Source of the DNA: Sycobia sp. Sy_11
Taxonomy: Eukaryota; Arthropoda; Insecta; Hymenoptera; Epichrysomallidae
Direction: 5' to 3'
Length of the DNA stretch: 64,000 bases
Assembly: GCA_018907035.1 (NCBI GenBank)
Contig: JACCIC010000062.1
Span: forward strand, 1,452,501 to 1,516,500
Part shown: in pieces, positions 36,995 through 48,340 of the stretch
Numbering within the stretch: the first letter of the stretch is position 1
Layout: every line of letters starts with the position of its first letter
Program-made: the position numbers and the translations under genes
The notes under the pieces: model-generated
What the model was told of the DNA's origin: nothing
Seen by the model: the letters and a program-made list of their open reading frames with translations, nothing else
The model's database searches: none

Positions 36995-37231
36995 ATGTAT
37001 GTACTGGGATCTTTGCATTCGCAACTGTTCGTTACTGTTACTCTACTTTCGATCGCTTTTTCTCTTACAAATATACGCGGTTTCGTTGAACGCGGCGCCT
37101 CGCCGTTTTGGTCTCTTTATTATAAAAGAGCACAATTACGCGAAGAAATAGCAAAATATAACAGCGGGCTTACGAAAATGTCACGAACCACAAGTGGTAT
37201 AGCTAAAATTGCTAATGTATTAAGTTCATAA
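36995..37231 (+). CDS. Possible short secreted-peptide ORF (weak)
   Basis: An ATG-started ORF of 78 residues. Residues 8-24 (HSQLFVTVTLLSIAFSL) are hydrophobic and could act as a signal peptide, with a charged remainder that includes a dibasic KR after YY near residue 44. Such an arrangement is seen in secreted peptides. No homologue, promoter or polyadenylation signal was recognised, and ORFs of this length occur by chance in the window. Taken as weak. Confidence 0.15.
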   Translation: MYVLGSLHSQLFVTVTLLSIAFSLTNIRGFVERGASPFWSLYYKRAQLREEIAKYNSGLTKMSRTTSGIAKIANVLSS

Positions 37232-37239
37232 TATACAAG

Positions 37240-38430
37240 AATGGGCTGTACAATTTCCGACCTGATCTAGAGATCCCAGTGACAGATCTAAATTTTTGCT
37301 TGTATTCTACAGTACTGCACTTCATTAGCTTAAAAATTTAATAAATATCGCTCTGATTTTCCATTTAAGAGCTACTGATAAAAAATCTCTTCATAGCTTT
37401 CTCGACAATGAAAAACATTGCAGATGTATAAAAATATTTTAAGATTATCAAATCTACTTATTTAAAAGGTACGAGCACACTTCCACATAAGTACTTCTAA
37501 CAAACCATTTTTACAGCGCCCCGTTGAAACGTGTTATGACCAAGAAATTCTTGCAACAATTCGTAAAACAGTTGTAGAAAGCCGGAGAGACATGAGTGGA
37601 CTGAAATTATTCGAGTCTCAACAGAACGTGTATCTAATATTTTAGGTGAATATTAGATTACGGAAAAGGTCTGTTCAACGTGCGTTCTGTTGCCGTTCGA
37701 TAAGAAGGGTGAAATCTTTTATCGTCAAAACTTCACAGTGGTATTACCAGGTTTGAATAACCATGCGACGAAAACGACCTCATTACAAAAGTATCCATTT
37801 GTCTCTCTTTACGATGTGCTAAATTAACAAATTGGTCGACAATCCGTTGTGTTTACTCCATTTACCGGTCCCCCACCAGCGCCTGTTATCATTTATCTAA
37901 CTTTACAAAATGTCTTAGGGAATTTAATTTAAGAACAATGAGAAAGTCTTCGGTGCTGTGTATTAAATGCTTATTTTAATTCGATTTGAAAATCGAAATA
38001 AGGAAATATAAACTGTATTAGATTACTGCTCTGAAAAAAGTACATGGGTACTTATATGGACATTAGGTCAAAAAACACAGGGAATAATCTAAAAAATGTT
38101 ATCTTTAGGTCGCAAACAACTCACTTTATTAAAATATACGTCGTAGGTTACGTCGTCTGAGATCATTATATGCCAAATTAGGGGAATACTTGGCCGATAA
38201 TTTGTCAGCTTAGATAATTGACACCGATCCATCATCCATCATGAATATTCTTTCAAAAATATATTATGCAATCGATAAGTATCACGGCTATTTTTTATAT
38301 AGAAATAAATCGATTGATTTATACATTTACATACCATACTAAATTGTTTTTTTTTTTTTTTTTTAATACGGCCCTCGATTAAGTTATTCTATCGGTGTAT
38401 ATAATAAATTTTATTGTGTGCAAATTCCTC
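37240..38430. other. AT-rich non-coding stretch
   Basis: Apart from the possible mariner relic, nothing is seen except a poly-T run at 38348-38364. Confidence 0.5.
37555..37720 (+). pseudogene. Possible mariner helix-turn-helix relic
   Basis: A plus-strand frame reads TEIIRVSTERVSNILGEY, a stop, then ITEKVCSTCVLLPFDKK. Mariner transposases have a similar series after their second DNA-binding helix (ISTERV..IL, then a KL.A.WVP.LL...QK stretch). About 45 residues fit by pattern only; the flanks do not align. Boundaries and identity are uncertain. Confidence 0.35.
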
Positions 38431-39094
38431 ATTCTCTCTTTCTAGGCGCGCACAATCGATTTGCTATGCGTCAAAGAAGCGAAGTGGGGGCCGAGACCGA
38501 GGGGGACAATTTGTAAAACGAAAATTTTTATAAATTCATCTCACGAAGAATCTTTGTCGGTAAAAAATTACTCGGAAATCTTATAATATTGATTGAATAA
38601 TCGACATCGCGTACTTCCACTCTGTATAACATATATAAATACTTTTATGGAATCTATTTTTGTGGTCGTATCCTACGATATCCGATATCGTTAATAAATA
38701 AAGCTTATAATCGCAGATTTATTTATTCAATTTTTGAAATATAAAAGAATAAAAGACTAAAATTTAAACACCATTTAGTATTAAAATTTTACATTTATAT
38801 ACAAGTGTATATATGACGCATATAAATCATGATATTCTCTCAAAAATACGCGAAACATCAGCTACTTAATATTTTGCTTATACGTATATTAAAAATGCAT
38901 TTTCGATTATCAAAATTGGGCTCGTTGTTATTAATTACCAAGCCGTGCGGTGATTAAAAATACATTGAATCACGATCCAAGTTTAATTCTTTACAAGCAT
39001 TTATTCCTAAACTCTTGGCCACTAGGGAAAGCAAATGACTGGTCCTGGTTAATAGAATATATATCTCCACCCAAGTCCAGTGTACGCGACTCGT

Positions 39095-39096
<2 letters not shown>

Positions 39097-39142
<46 letters not shown>
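39097..39142. repeat. (TA)n microsatellite
   Basis: About 23 uninterrupted units. Confidence 0.97.
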
Positions 39143-39144
<2 letters not shown>

Positions 39145-39430
39145 TAACTCTGAATGCGAGCCACACATTATTTGTCTCGGGCTCTCGGATTCATGATCGG
39201 TATTACACACAAACACACATAAGCGCGCGCGCTTAAAAAAATGTAATGCGAACGACCAAAATTTCGTCATCGCGCTTCTTCTCTTATTCCTGAATTTATT
39301 CCGGCATCAGCAACTCTCGCAAAATACAATTTAACATCAGTAGCGCGGTTACTACCAACCCTATACCTCTACGCACTGTTCTATGTAGAGGCTTCTCGAA
39401 AGATCGCTAAGGAATTTCATCTCTCTGCCT

Positions 39431-39459
39431 CTGTCTCTGTCTCTCTCTCTCTCTCTCTC
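39431..39459. repeat. (CT)n microsatellite
   Basis: About 14 CT units. Confidence 0.9.
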
Positions 39460-39479
39460 CCTTTTAACCATTCCTACGC

Positions 39480-41860
39480 GAATACATTTATACGGTTTAT
39501 ACAGCTCGAAGTCTCATCGGCTATAAAAACTCGTAAACCCATATACGCGGCCTTTACAAGATTTATGCAAATTTTAATAGGAAGCATTGAAAGACGAAAT
39601 TGTGCATATGGTACACTGAATTCTTGCAGTAGCGCAGTTAGGATGTCACGAGTTGTATACGAGGTTTTTTTGATCAAGTACAGGAGCGCACAGGAGTACT
39701 TTATTGCAGAGTAAAGGTAAAATTTTATACCCTTTAGAGGACACAGTACGCAGCAGCATAATGTTTCTTTCATACCATTTGTTGTCAACAATCAATAAAT
39801 TTCATGTTTTGAGATATTGATCATTCACAATGCACAAATATTTTTTTAGATTTCGAATGATTTTTGTAAATATTATTTATCTGAAACACAACACAATTTA
39901 AAAAGGAAAGAAAAAATTACAATGTATCACGTCCATCAGTTAATATTTTTATTAGTTCTTAATTTGAAATGAATAGACGACTTTTCCTGTTAAAAAAATA
40001 AAAATAGTTTGAATTTTTTTTTTGTTTCAAGAACAAATTTAAACCTTTTAAAAATATGCGATATTACCTAATATTAGAATATTTATGTTTGACATTATTC
40101 GATTAATGAGGTATAAAAACAAAAAACACGACCCAAATTTTTAACTTGGTATTTGTTCCAATAGGGAACAACACAAGTATGGCCATATTTTGGTCGGCCT
40201 TACAGTTGTACAAAATTATTACATAAAATATAATTAACTAATTAAGTAATTATTCTCAGACTGTCCTTGTTTATAGTCACTCCTGTAAAATCTGAAATAT
40301 ACGTAAGAACTGAAAAAAAAATCGGGGACTGAACAAATTCTGATAATACAAATATATACCCTACCCAATTTTTTACATTATATACCTGACAAAAATATGT
40401 ATACTAAAATTAATTATCCAGAATTTCTGGAAAATATCTGAACCGACCAATTATCAATAAGTATCCTAAAATATAACCTTTTTTATTATAACACTTCTAC
40501 ATAGGTGGCTATTAACAAGTCAGTCTGTTTGTCAATATTTAACTATTTAATTATAATCATTTTATTTAATACAACTGTAAGACCGATAAAAATATTTGTT
40601 CAGTTTACAATAGTGGACATAAGTACATAAGTACGAAATATTCAAGTAAAGCGCAATGTAACAAGCGTGGTGTCTATGTATAGCTGAATCAGTTCATCTC
40701 AAATGCGAACGTATTTACTTCATGACGATCGTTCGTTACGTTGAGACGATGTGTGAGCTTTTCTTGTGTGTGATATATATTAATAAAGGATCTTATAAAG
40801 AAACACCATTGCATGTGTTTAGTCAACAGAATATTATGTGAAACTCGTTCTTGACTATAAGTGTATTCGTACTTTGTTAGACTAAACTTAAATCTTAATG
40901 AAGATGAATCATTCCAACGGATTATAAATAAAATGAATGCATCACTGAAAAAAATCTGAAAAGACTACTGGAAATTCGGGATCATCATATTTTGTTGGAT
41001 TATCTATATGATACAGAATATGAATATATTAATATCTACAAGATATTTCCATGTACAAGATACAAGTATAAGTAGTATAGGCATTCAGCAGTCAGTAATT
41101 CTTTAAATATGGAGAGTACGTAACTTATGCTTAAGCGAATAATGGCAGAATTAAAAACATAGGTAAATAAAGAAAAAAATCATTTTAAGTGACAGAAAAA
41201 TTGTAAACGATACGTATAGAGCCTAACAAATTTCTTCTAGGTATTAATTACTCTTGAAATATATGTTAAAAAACTAACGGCGATTATTGAAAAATAAATC
41301 GAATATTCTTTTATACTTACAATTCATAATAAAATCTCTTTGTAGTGCTAAACCATCCAATGGACTGAAATGAAAAATAATATATAATAACATTTACGTA
41401 ATTGCAAAATATCTCGTATTTTTAAAAAATATATTATGACATTATTAAAATGAGTCCGGTGAAGTTGCAGAAATATGAAAATAAATCTTATGCATATAAA
41501 TGTTCGCAGGTGTTTCAAATGTCTCGCTCACTGGAACTGGAATTCCCTTAGCAAATCATTGCGTACATAATTTTATTAAACTTTTTTCTCTTAGTAAATC
41601 TGTGAGTATCGCGAACTATGCGTGGTGACTATATTCACTATATCGTAATCGCAGATATGCTGCTGAAAAACAGGTTAATGACTGAAGAATAAGAAACATA
41701 ATCCTGGTGTAAACGAGTTTATTTTCTCTGGGTAAAGAATTTTTTATATGCAAACAAACCAAATGTCTATATAATGTTTGTATGCAAATAAACAAAAAAT
41801 TAAGAAAAATTATCCAATAATATTTGTAATCCTTCGCAACGTCTGAAAAATCGTAAGCTC
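39480..41860. other. AT-rich non-coding stretch
   Basis: AT-rich. A 105-codon minus-strand frame (39474-39791) has no similarity I recognise. The inverted terminal-repeat pair at 40185-40640 is the only structure. Confidence 0.55.
40185..40640. mobile_element. Inverted pair of Penelope-like terminal-repeat copies
   Basis: The left arm (about 40185-40300, minus orientation) and right arm (about 40490-40640, plus orientation) are inverted copies of one unit. The clearest shared blocks are CAACTGTAAG(G/A)CCGA, found reversed near 40192 and forward near 40577. Others are ACAAGGACAGTCTG reversed near 40257 against ACAAGTCAGTCTG near 40515, with an AATTA-rich block between. The right arm ends in GTGGACATAAGTAC near 40612-40625. 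Arms are roughly 110 bases and diverged, with about 190 bases between them. The layout could fold back on itself. Confidence 0.55.
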
Positions 41861-42287
41861 TCTCAGCCTTGCTGAGCCAAATCTCTTTATGCCAGCACCA
41901 ATTGCTTTACCACGCTGACTTTAATACCGACGTTCAATAATTAAAGCCATAGGGAAATCTGTAATGTTCTTCTTGAGTCACAGCATTCTACTTCCGTGGC
42001 GCAAAGCCCGAAAATCTGTCCGGACGCCGTGCAGCCAGCGCTGCCGTTGACAAAAAAGCGCCCATCGTCCCGTCCCTATTGCGCCCGTACGACGCGAATC
42101 CAAAAATAAAGCGCCTCCCCGTACGATCCGAGACGAAGACGCCGCCCGCGCCGAACCTCGCGTGGAGGTGAGGAATGAAGCGCGCAACTGCCTCTTCGCG
42201 ACTTGCGACAAGATCGCTTTATGCTGGTTGATATACCGCTGAGCACTGAAGCGCGTCCTTTGTGCGTGCGTGCACCCGCGCGCGTGG

Positions 42288-42289
<2 letters not shown>

Positions 42290-42338
<49 letters not shown>
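42290..42338. repeat. (GT)n microsatellite
   Basis: About 23 GT units preceded by CGCGCGCGTGG. Confidence 0.97.
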
Positions 42339-42340
<2 letters not shown>

Positions 42341-42342
42341 AT

Positions 42343-42344
<2 letters not shown>

Positions 42345-42392
<48 letters not shown>
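42345..42392. repeat. (GA)n microsatellite
   Basis: About 23 GA units, ending in GGGGGGGG. Confidence 0.97.
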
Positions 42393-42400
<8 letters not shown>

Positions 42401-43717
42401 ATGATGAGGGAGGGCGGAGGCCCTCCGCGACCGATAAATAGCGCTCGCTACATGAGCTCCTGTTTATTCCACGCCGACCCGATGACCTTGTCTGCACTCG
42501 GGAGATTCATATTGGGACCGCTTGGCGGCACTTCAGGGCGAGCTCGAACAAGGGATTATTATGTCCTTTGCGAGTAAACGCGTAAGTTTTAATGCAATCA
42601 TCTTTTAATTGGTACGGAATTTGGTTTTTTTCGTCTTTTGCTTTCACGATTATGCATTTTTGCCCAATGAGAGGAGTAATTATCTTCTTTTATATTGCCT
42701 TGGATATACATTCTTTAACCCTTGTAACATATACACAGGAAAATTAAATTAAAATAAAGTTATCTTTGATATGGTTTTATACACAATCATTTCAATTAAG
42801 TTGAACTAATTTTATATTCGATTCTTCAAAAGTATAGTTATCTTACGCTATTGAGTGATTATAGTAATGCCAGAAAAGTAGTCCACGTCAACGAACGCAC
42901 TTCCTCTTTTACAACATACTATTCGAAGATTCCGAGGTCATGGAGATCTGTTCTTATTTTTTGCACCTCGCGTTCAAATCCGGCCAATGGTCGATTCATT
43001 GTAAAAGTAGGCACGCGCGAACATGTGAGAGCTTCGACCGTTTTCTCCGGTGAATGTTTTTGGAAAAATAAGCCCTTGAAGGTCGATCATTTGTTTGTCA
43101 GTTCATCGGACATCTCGTACCTTCATTCTGTTTATATTTTACGCGACGTGATTAGTCATAACCACTAGAAATAGAAGAAGACACGAGCGAGGCTTTCGTG
43201 TCTTTCTACTTTTTTCCTTTGTGCGAATTTAGTTATCAACTAGGTAGAATGAACAGGTATAGGAAGTCAAGTTTAATTTTTTTTAATACGTAACATATGG
43301 AAGAATCTTATTTCGGGCATAGCCATGGATTAATAAATGTTTACTTTTGACATTTTTAAAAACGTATTTGCAATTATCGAACTTTAATCGACAGAAACTC
43401 AGAAATTATATATTTTGAAAGCTAGTTCTGGCTTTAGGATAATGAAATATTAAACTGTATTCTTATTTAACATGTTACCACTTGCACTGGGATAATATCA
43501 CATCGATTTGATCGGAATCGCATATATCCGTCCCTATCTGGCTTGTATGTAGGGAATCTAAGAAAAGCGCATAAATGCATTACTTATTTATTAAACTTTA
43601 GATAGTTTTAGATTCAATTCTTCAAGTAAGTTCAAAAGAGCGATTATTCTTGAAATGATTTGTAACACAACAAATAGCAATATTATTTTCATAGCTTTTT
43701 ATTAAGATTTTATTTAT

Positions 43718-43777
43718 AATATTTAATTTATAGATAATATAGATAATATAGATAATATAGATAATATTTAATTTATT
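43718..43777. repeat. Minisatellite of TAGATAATAT with flanking repeats
   Basis: About four copies of a 10-base unit lie at 43731-43769. They are bounded on both sides by AATATTTAATTTAT, which suggests slippage within a larger duplication. Confidence 0.85.
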
Positions 43778-44259
43778 AGGAACTATTGCTTGTTCTCTCA
43801 AAGATTTATCATACTTCATTCGATTATTAAGTAGCTACTTTTAAAAGAAAAATGAAGGTTATATTTTATTTCACATAAATTACCTGTCTTAATAGAACGA
43901 TTAAAATTTTAGATAGCTGGAAGGACCGATAAAAATTTCGAATACCTGGACCACCAAAAACCAGCAATGTTTCGTGAATTCAGTCAAATAATATGAATTT
44001 TAGAAGTAATAAATTCTAATCAGGATAAAAATAATAATAATATTTGATCGCGCAATATAAATGAGTACAATACCGATTATTATTGAAATTTATTTTTCTT
44101 TAATATAAAATGAAAAGAGTGTTATAAAAAATCTCCACTTAATGAGTGGAGTAAAAGCCTTAAAACACAAAAGAGAAAAGCTAATTAATTTATTCAAAGG
44201 ATAGATGCATTTTATGCAATGAATTAATTTATTACTTTAATGAAACAATAGAAGGTCAC

Positions 44260-44308
44260 ATTTAAGAGATTTAAGAGATTTAAGAGAAGAAATTTAAGAG
44301 ATCTCTTA
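44260..44308. repeat. ATTTAAGAG tandem repeat ending in a palindrome
   Basis: Three perfect ATTTAAGAG units are followed by one more after AAGA. The last unit is part of the perfect palindrome TAAGAGATCTCTTA at 44295-44308. Confidence 0.9.
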
Positions 44309-44899
44309 CTGTAAAATTCTGTCGGAGTTACAGTAGATGTGAGGACTCAATTGGAAAAATCTACGCGTTCCCTCCAACATTGAGGTGCGACCCCAATGTC
44401 ACGGGACCGCGATAAGCCCTAGTCGCTGTCGGCAGCCACAGATCGGATTCTTAGCAAAGCCACTGTACCATGCCCAAATAAGTACACTGATCTGCGGGGT
44501 GCACATTACACAGTCACATATAGACAAAATACACACACTTCAGATCAGATTTAAAAACGCTGAACATGTAATCACTAGCAATGAACACAATAAAATTCTA
44601 TATACAAAATGGTACAGTATATCCATTTTAAGCAATATATAGAATTTATCTTGAAACTAGAGAAGCATTAAAGTTCTACGGAGCCCATTTTGAAACTAAA
44701 CAGATTTATATCATCAAGTCCATAGGACATCTACCATCGATCTGCCAGTGCATCAATAATTTTAGCATGAATAACTAAATAAATGGCAATGATTTTTTTC
44801 AATTGATTTTTCGATTCTGGAAACTGCATTACAAACTCCACGACACTCGCACCTCTTGGTAGTACTGACCACATGTTTCCAAATATTATTTTCTGACCT

Positions 44900-45725
44900 T
44901 CACCTTTATATGGCGATATATGTAGTACGAAACGTCAGATGTGTCAGATCTAGTATTTATTTTTTAGTTTTGGCATTTACCAATAAAATTCAGTTAACAG
45001 ACGCCATCATTTGTGTAAACATTATAATTTTTTAATCAGTGAAAAATGAATCGTGATAAATCGTTTTTTCCACATGTCTTTATGCACGTTTTTGATTTGA
45101 AAAATAGTGTAGCAGAAACTTATCGATTGCTTCAAGAATGTTATGGCAAACAAACTCTATCGCTCACAACATGTAAATAGTCGTTTCAGGTCAACCGTCC
45201 ACATCGACACCAAAACAGAACATTCACGGCCAAAAGTTATTGCTGTGCATTTGGTGGGACGAGCAGGGTGTGCTGTATTACGAGCTGCTAAAACCGAATG
45301 AAACCATCACTGCCGAGGTATAGGTATATATATGGCAACTGAGTGATTTGTAACAGAAATTGATCGAACATAGTTGAGCAATTGCGAGCAATAGGTACAA
45401 GTCATTCTCTTGCATCTCTTGCAAGCCATCAAAAACACCCTGTTGGAGCTCGAATGGGAAGTGTTACCACCTATTCAGGTCGATGCAGTACGATTTCGGT
45501 GATACGCACTTCCAACCTGTTCAAGAAGTGCGAGAATTGGTGGATGATTGACTCGCCTCGAAACCACCATCATTCGCTGCGCTATCGCCATATTGCCAGA
45601 AAGATGGGAAAAAGTAGTAGAAAATGACGGAAAATATTTTGATTAAGATAAAGTGTTCCCATTTTCCATCATAAATGTTCTTTTTTCGTTAAAAAAAGGT
45701 CGGAAACTAAGTTTGCCTCCTAAGA
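44900..45725 (+). mobile_element. Internally deleted mariner element
   Basis: Three pieces of a mariner transposase lie in order: an N-terminal piece from ATG 45046, a middle piece and the C-terminus to about 45645. The 3' end (GGTCGGAAACTAAGTTTGCC near 45698-45717, followed by TCCTAA) resembles a mariner terminal inverted repeat. A matching 5' repeat was not found, so the left boundary is a guess. Total length is well under the usual roughly 1.3 kb. The element cannot be autonomous. Confidence 0.75.
45046..45645 (+). pseudogene. Mariner transposase, internally deleted
   Basis: The first piece (44 residues) includes NSVAETYRLLQECYG, matching the mariner N-terminal DNA-binding start. It stops at 45178. 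After a gap of about 140 missing residues come NIHGQKLLLCIWWDEQGV and YYELLKPNETIT (near 45217-45317), the region around a conserved Trp-Asp. A diverged stretch gives KNTLLELEWEVLP (near 45430-45470), but the PPYSPDLAPSD block with a catalytic aspartate is deleted. The frame then shifts into HLFRSMQYDF and WVDDWLASK (near 45470-45560), and near the end PERWEKVVENDGKYFD. Several stops and frameshifts confirm a dead copy. Confidence 0.85.
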
Positions 45726-45729
45726 TATT

Positions 45730-45990
45730 GCGTTCCTTAGGACATCGTCCTTCTTCTAAGGAGCGTTAACTTTGTCGGCTGGCGTTTTCTCTTCGACGCA
45801 CGTGTTTTTTATACCTACAGCATACTGCTCGGACAAAAAGAAAGGCCAGTATAATTACTAATTGAGTTTTCATTAATCTATAGAAAAGCAGTGGACAGAA
45901 ATTAAGGCGTTAAATGATCTTCCTCCCTTTCGCATTTCTCCGAAGCATCAGTGCTACTTTAGCGACTTCATAATCAGCATTTCAAACGGT
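45730..45990. other. Non-coding spacer
   Basis: Mixed composition with nothing recognised. Confidence 0.5.
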
Positions 45991-46077
45991 TTTATACAAT
46001 TTTCACAAATTCTGCTGAGAAATTCTCGCTACAGCTGGTGCGGAGAAAATAAATTTCAACGACTGATTATTTACGAG

Positions 46078-46080
<3 letters not shown>

Positions 46081-46134
<54 letters not shown>

Positions 46135-46138
46135 CTCT
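46081..46138. repeat. (CT)n microsatellite
   Basis: About 26 CT units, then a CGCTCTC end. Confidence 0.97.
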
Positions 46139-46464
46139 CATTCTTCCCTCGATCTCGTAAGCAACAAAAGCAATTTCGATCGTGCTTGCAACGTTCTTTT
46201 TCCTCATGCAATCTACCCTTGAACCGAAATTTTTCCGCGATTGCCGAGGTATTCGCTATATTCTAGCAGCTCATAGAGTATTCTGTCGCTATTCATGCGC
46301 AACGTATTCCATTATGTATTCTCAAGGAAAGTTTGTGCACATCGTTTCTGAGCGTCCTTTTTCTTTCCTCCGCGCGCGCGCGGTAAAAATGTCCGATATC
46401 ATGTATGGTGTCTTATAGAGCGCTCGACTTGTGCGCAGGTCTCTCCTTCTCGACCCCCCTCTCG

Positions 46465-46474
46465 CTCTCTGTCA

Positions 46475-46505
<31 letters not shown>

Positions 46506-46510
46506 TCTCG
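46465..46510. repeat. (CT)n microsatellite
   Basis: A CT-rich run with single interruptions near 46475 and 46500. Confidence 0.93.
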
Positions 46511-46974
46511 TTGACTCTATACGGCTCTCCGCGAGGGGAAGGGGATGCGATGCATTTTAGGTGCAGTGACTCCCTTGCGTGCAGCCTTCGCGCCCTGAGT
46601 CATCGGATGCGGCGGCTCGAGCGCGCGTTTGCCCGACTCCAGAAATTTCGATGACGAATTCCTTTTTCTGCTCTTCCTTCTTCTACTACTTCTCGACACC
46701 CGTCTCCCCCTTTATCATCGATATCCTCCTCTTTCCAACTGGGTTTCTGTTGCAGTTACTATACTGTTGCTGTTGCCGAGACAGCCGCACTGTTGCACAA
46801 AGAGGAGTCGTGGCGACGGCGAGGCGCGTTGTATCAGTGTTGGTAGAGGGAAGCAGGAGTATATTGACGCGAGTTGCTTTATTTTCGTCATGTTCGCTCT
46901 GAGTAGATTGCTCGGTATGGCGATGGGTTCCATGGCAAATAGAGAGATCTTGTGGATGCGATTTCGATAATTCA

Positions 46975-47880
46975 TTATTTGATTTTTATTTCTGGAGTGA
47001 AATTTTTTTATTGCTATCAGGGAAAAAGAAAAAAGAAACCACGAAGAAATTTCCTTATATAGCTTATGCTATAATTAGTAACTTACACTTTATTATTTCA
47101 ATGTATAAAAGGTAAATTGTTTATCAAAAATTATTTTAGGACTTTGTTGAATGGCGAGTTATAAAACTAAAATGGAATCAGTTTATCTAAAAATACAGTT
47201 CAAATAAGTTATTGCACTTGAAAGAGTTTTTCTTATTGCAAATATTATGATAATCTTTTATTAACTTCACTTTTATTATAAACACGTATATTCTTCTTAT
47301 TTAGAATAATATTGGAGTTAATATTCACATAGATATACATTTCAAAATCTTCGTGTAATTATTACGATAACTACATATTATTTGCAATATTATACAAAAG
47401 TTTTTCGCCACATAAAAAGTAATATCAATAATGTACGATTAATCCTAGTCATTTGATTCATAAGTATAAGGTTCCTAGTCATTCGTCTGCTTCAAAATTC
47501 AACTATTTTCTATAAAATTTGTAAAAGATTTGATTAGCATTTAAACCGAAAAGTGTTTTTGCAATAGATATTAGAATAAATGGCAAAGATGAAAATAGGA
47601 GAGTTTTATGAAGTTCATCAAGTTAATCAAATTAAAACAGTCAATAAATGAATCTAATCAGTTTTTCTCGTTTCATTGGTGGCGGTTTTTTATTAAGTAT
47701 ACTATTTAATAAAGTTTATTATAATATATTTTTATAAAAGTTTGCATTATTACGATTATTACACGCAACATATCCACAAATTGACTGATAATTCTGTCGG
47801 GCAATCGAACTGTACCCAGTATACAAAATCTATACATCGCAGAGCTATTTTAACGAAGATGGCTTTTAATCTGCTTTAAT
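46975..47880. other. AT-rich non-coding stretch
   Basis: AT-rich, nothing recognised. Confidence 0.6.
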
Positions 47881-48340
47881 TTCATTTGGCTAATTTCAAG
47901 TAGCCGGGGGAGGGGGGCACGGGAAATATCGGCTCGATCACGTTCGAGATCCGCGGACGTAATCGGCCTCTGCTTTGACAACATGTTTCCACGAACGCTT
48001 CGATGCGTGCGAGATTCTTTAGAGAATACATGAATAATCTGTGGGATAAACAGTGCTACGATAGGACCATGAGGACTCGTGACATTGCATAACTCGGCCG
48101 TTGTTGAAGGTCTCGTTCCTTCGTTAATCCAAAAAACTACTGCGAGAGGTTAGCCAGGCTGGTGGGAACGCGCCTGGATCGACATTTCGATGCTTCCTCG
48201 TGGGCTAAAAATGTTCTGCGTCTGATGCAATTTTTTCTTTCTCCAAAGATAAAAAAAAGAAAGAAAGAAAGAAGGGATGAGAGATAGTGTGAAAAGAGGT
48301 CAATTTGAATTGTATGGAGCAATATAGAATTTTGTTGTAT
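47880..48340. other. Weakly GC-rich patch
   Basis: CpG density is slightly raised around 47905-48000 and 48150-48200. A GAAA-rich purine run lies at 48250-48280. No gene seen. Confidence 0.45.

Larger units (their letters stand above)
38430..39480. other. Mixed non-coding stretch with simple repeats
   Basis: A CpG-richer segment lies near 38440-38520. It is followed by a TA run, a short CG run near 39221-39231 and a CT run at 39420-39460. The open frames across the TA run are artefacts (YIYIY). Confidence 0.5.
41860..42600. other. GC/CpG-rich island with GT and GA runs
   Basis: CpG-rich at 41980-42280 with two long dinucleotide runs. The overlapping open frames (THTHTH, ERERER) are artefacts. 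Confidence 0.6.
42600..44890. other. AT-rich non-coding stretch with a GC-richer patch
   Basis: A 105-codon plus-strand frame at 42851-43168 starts at a TTG and matches nothing I recognise. A less AT-rich patch at 44380-44500 has no identifiable origin. Two short tandem repeats are listed separately. Confidence 0.5.
45990..46970. other. GC/CpG-rich island with CT runs
   Basis: Two long CT runs lie in CpG-rich DNA that extends to about 46940. Overlapping frames of 60-113 codons on both strands carry Ser- and Leu-rich composition and no domain. Confidence 0.55.

Noticed and set aside
44380..44640. GC-richer patch with an 85-codon frame near the mariner
   Set aside because: The frame has no recognisable similarity, and the patch shows no repeat or transposon hallmark I can name.
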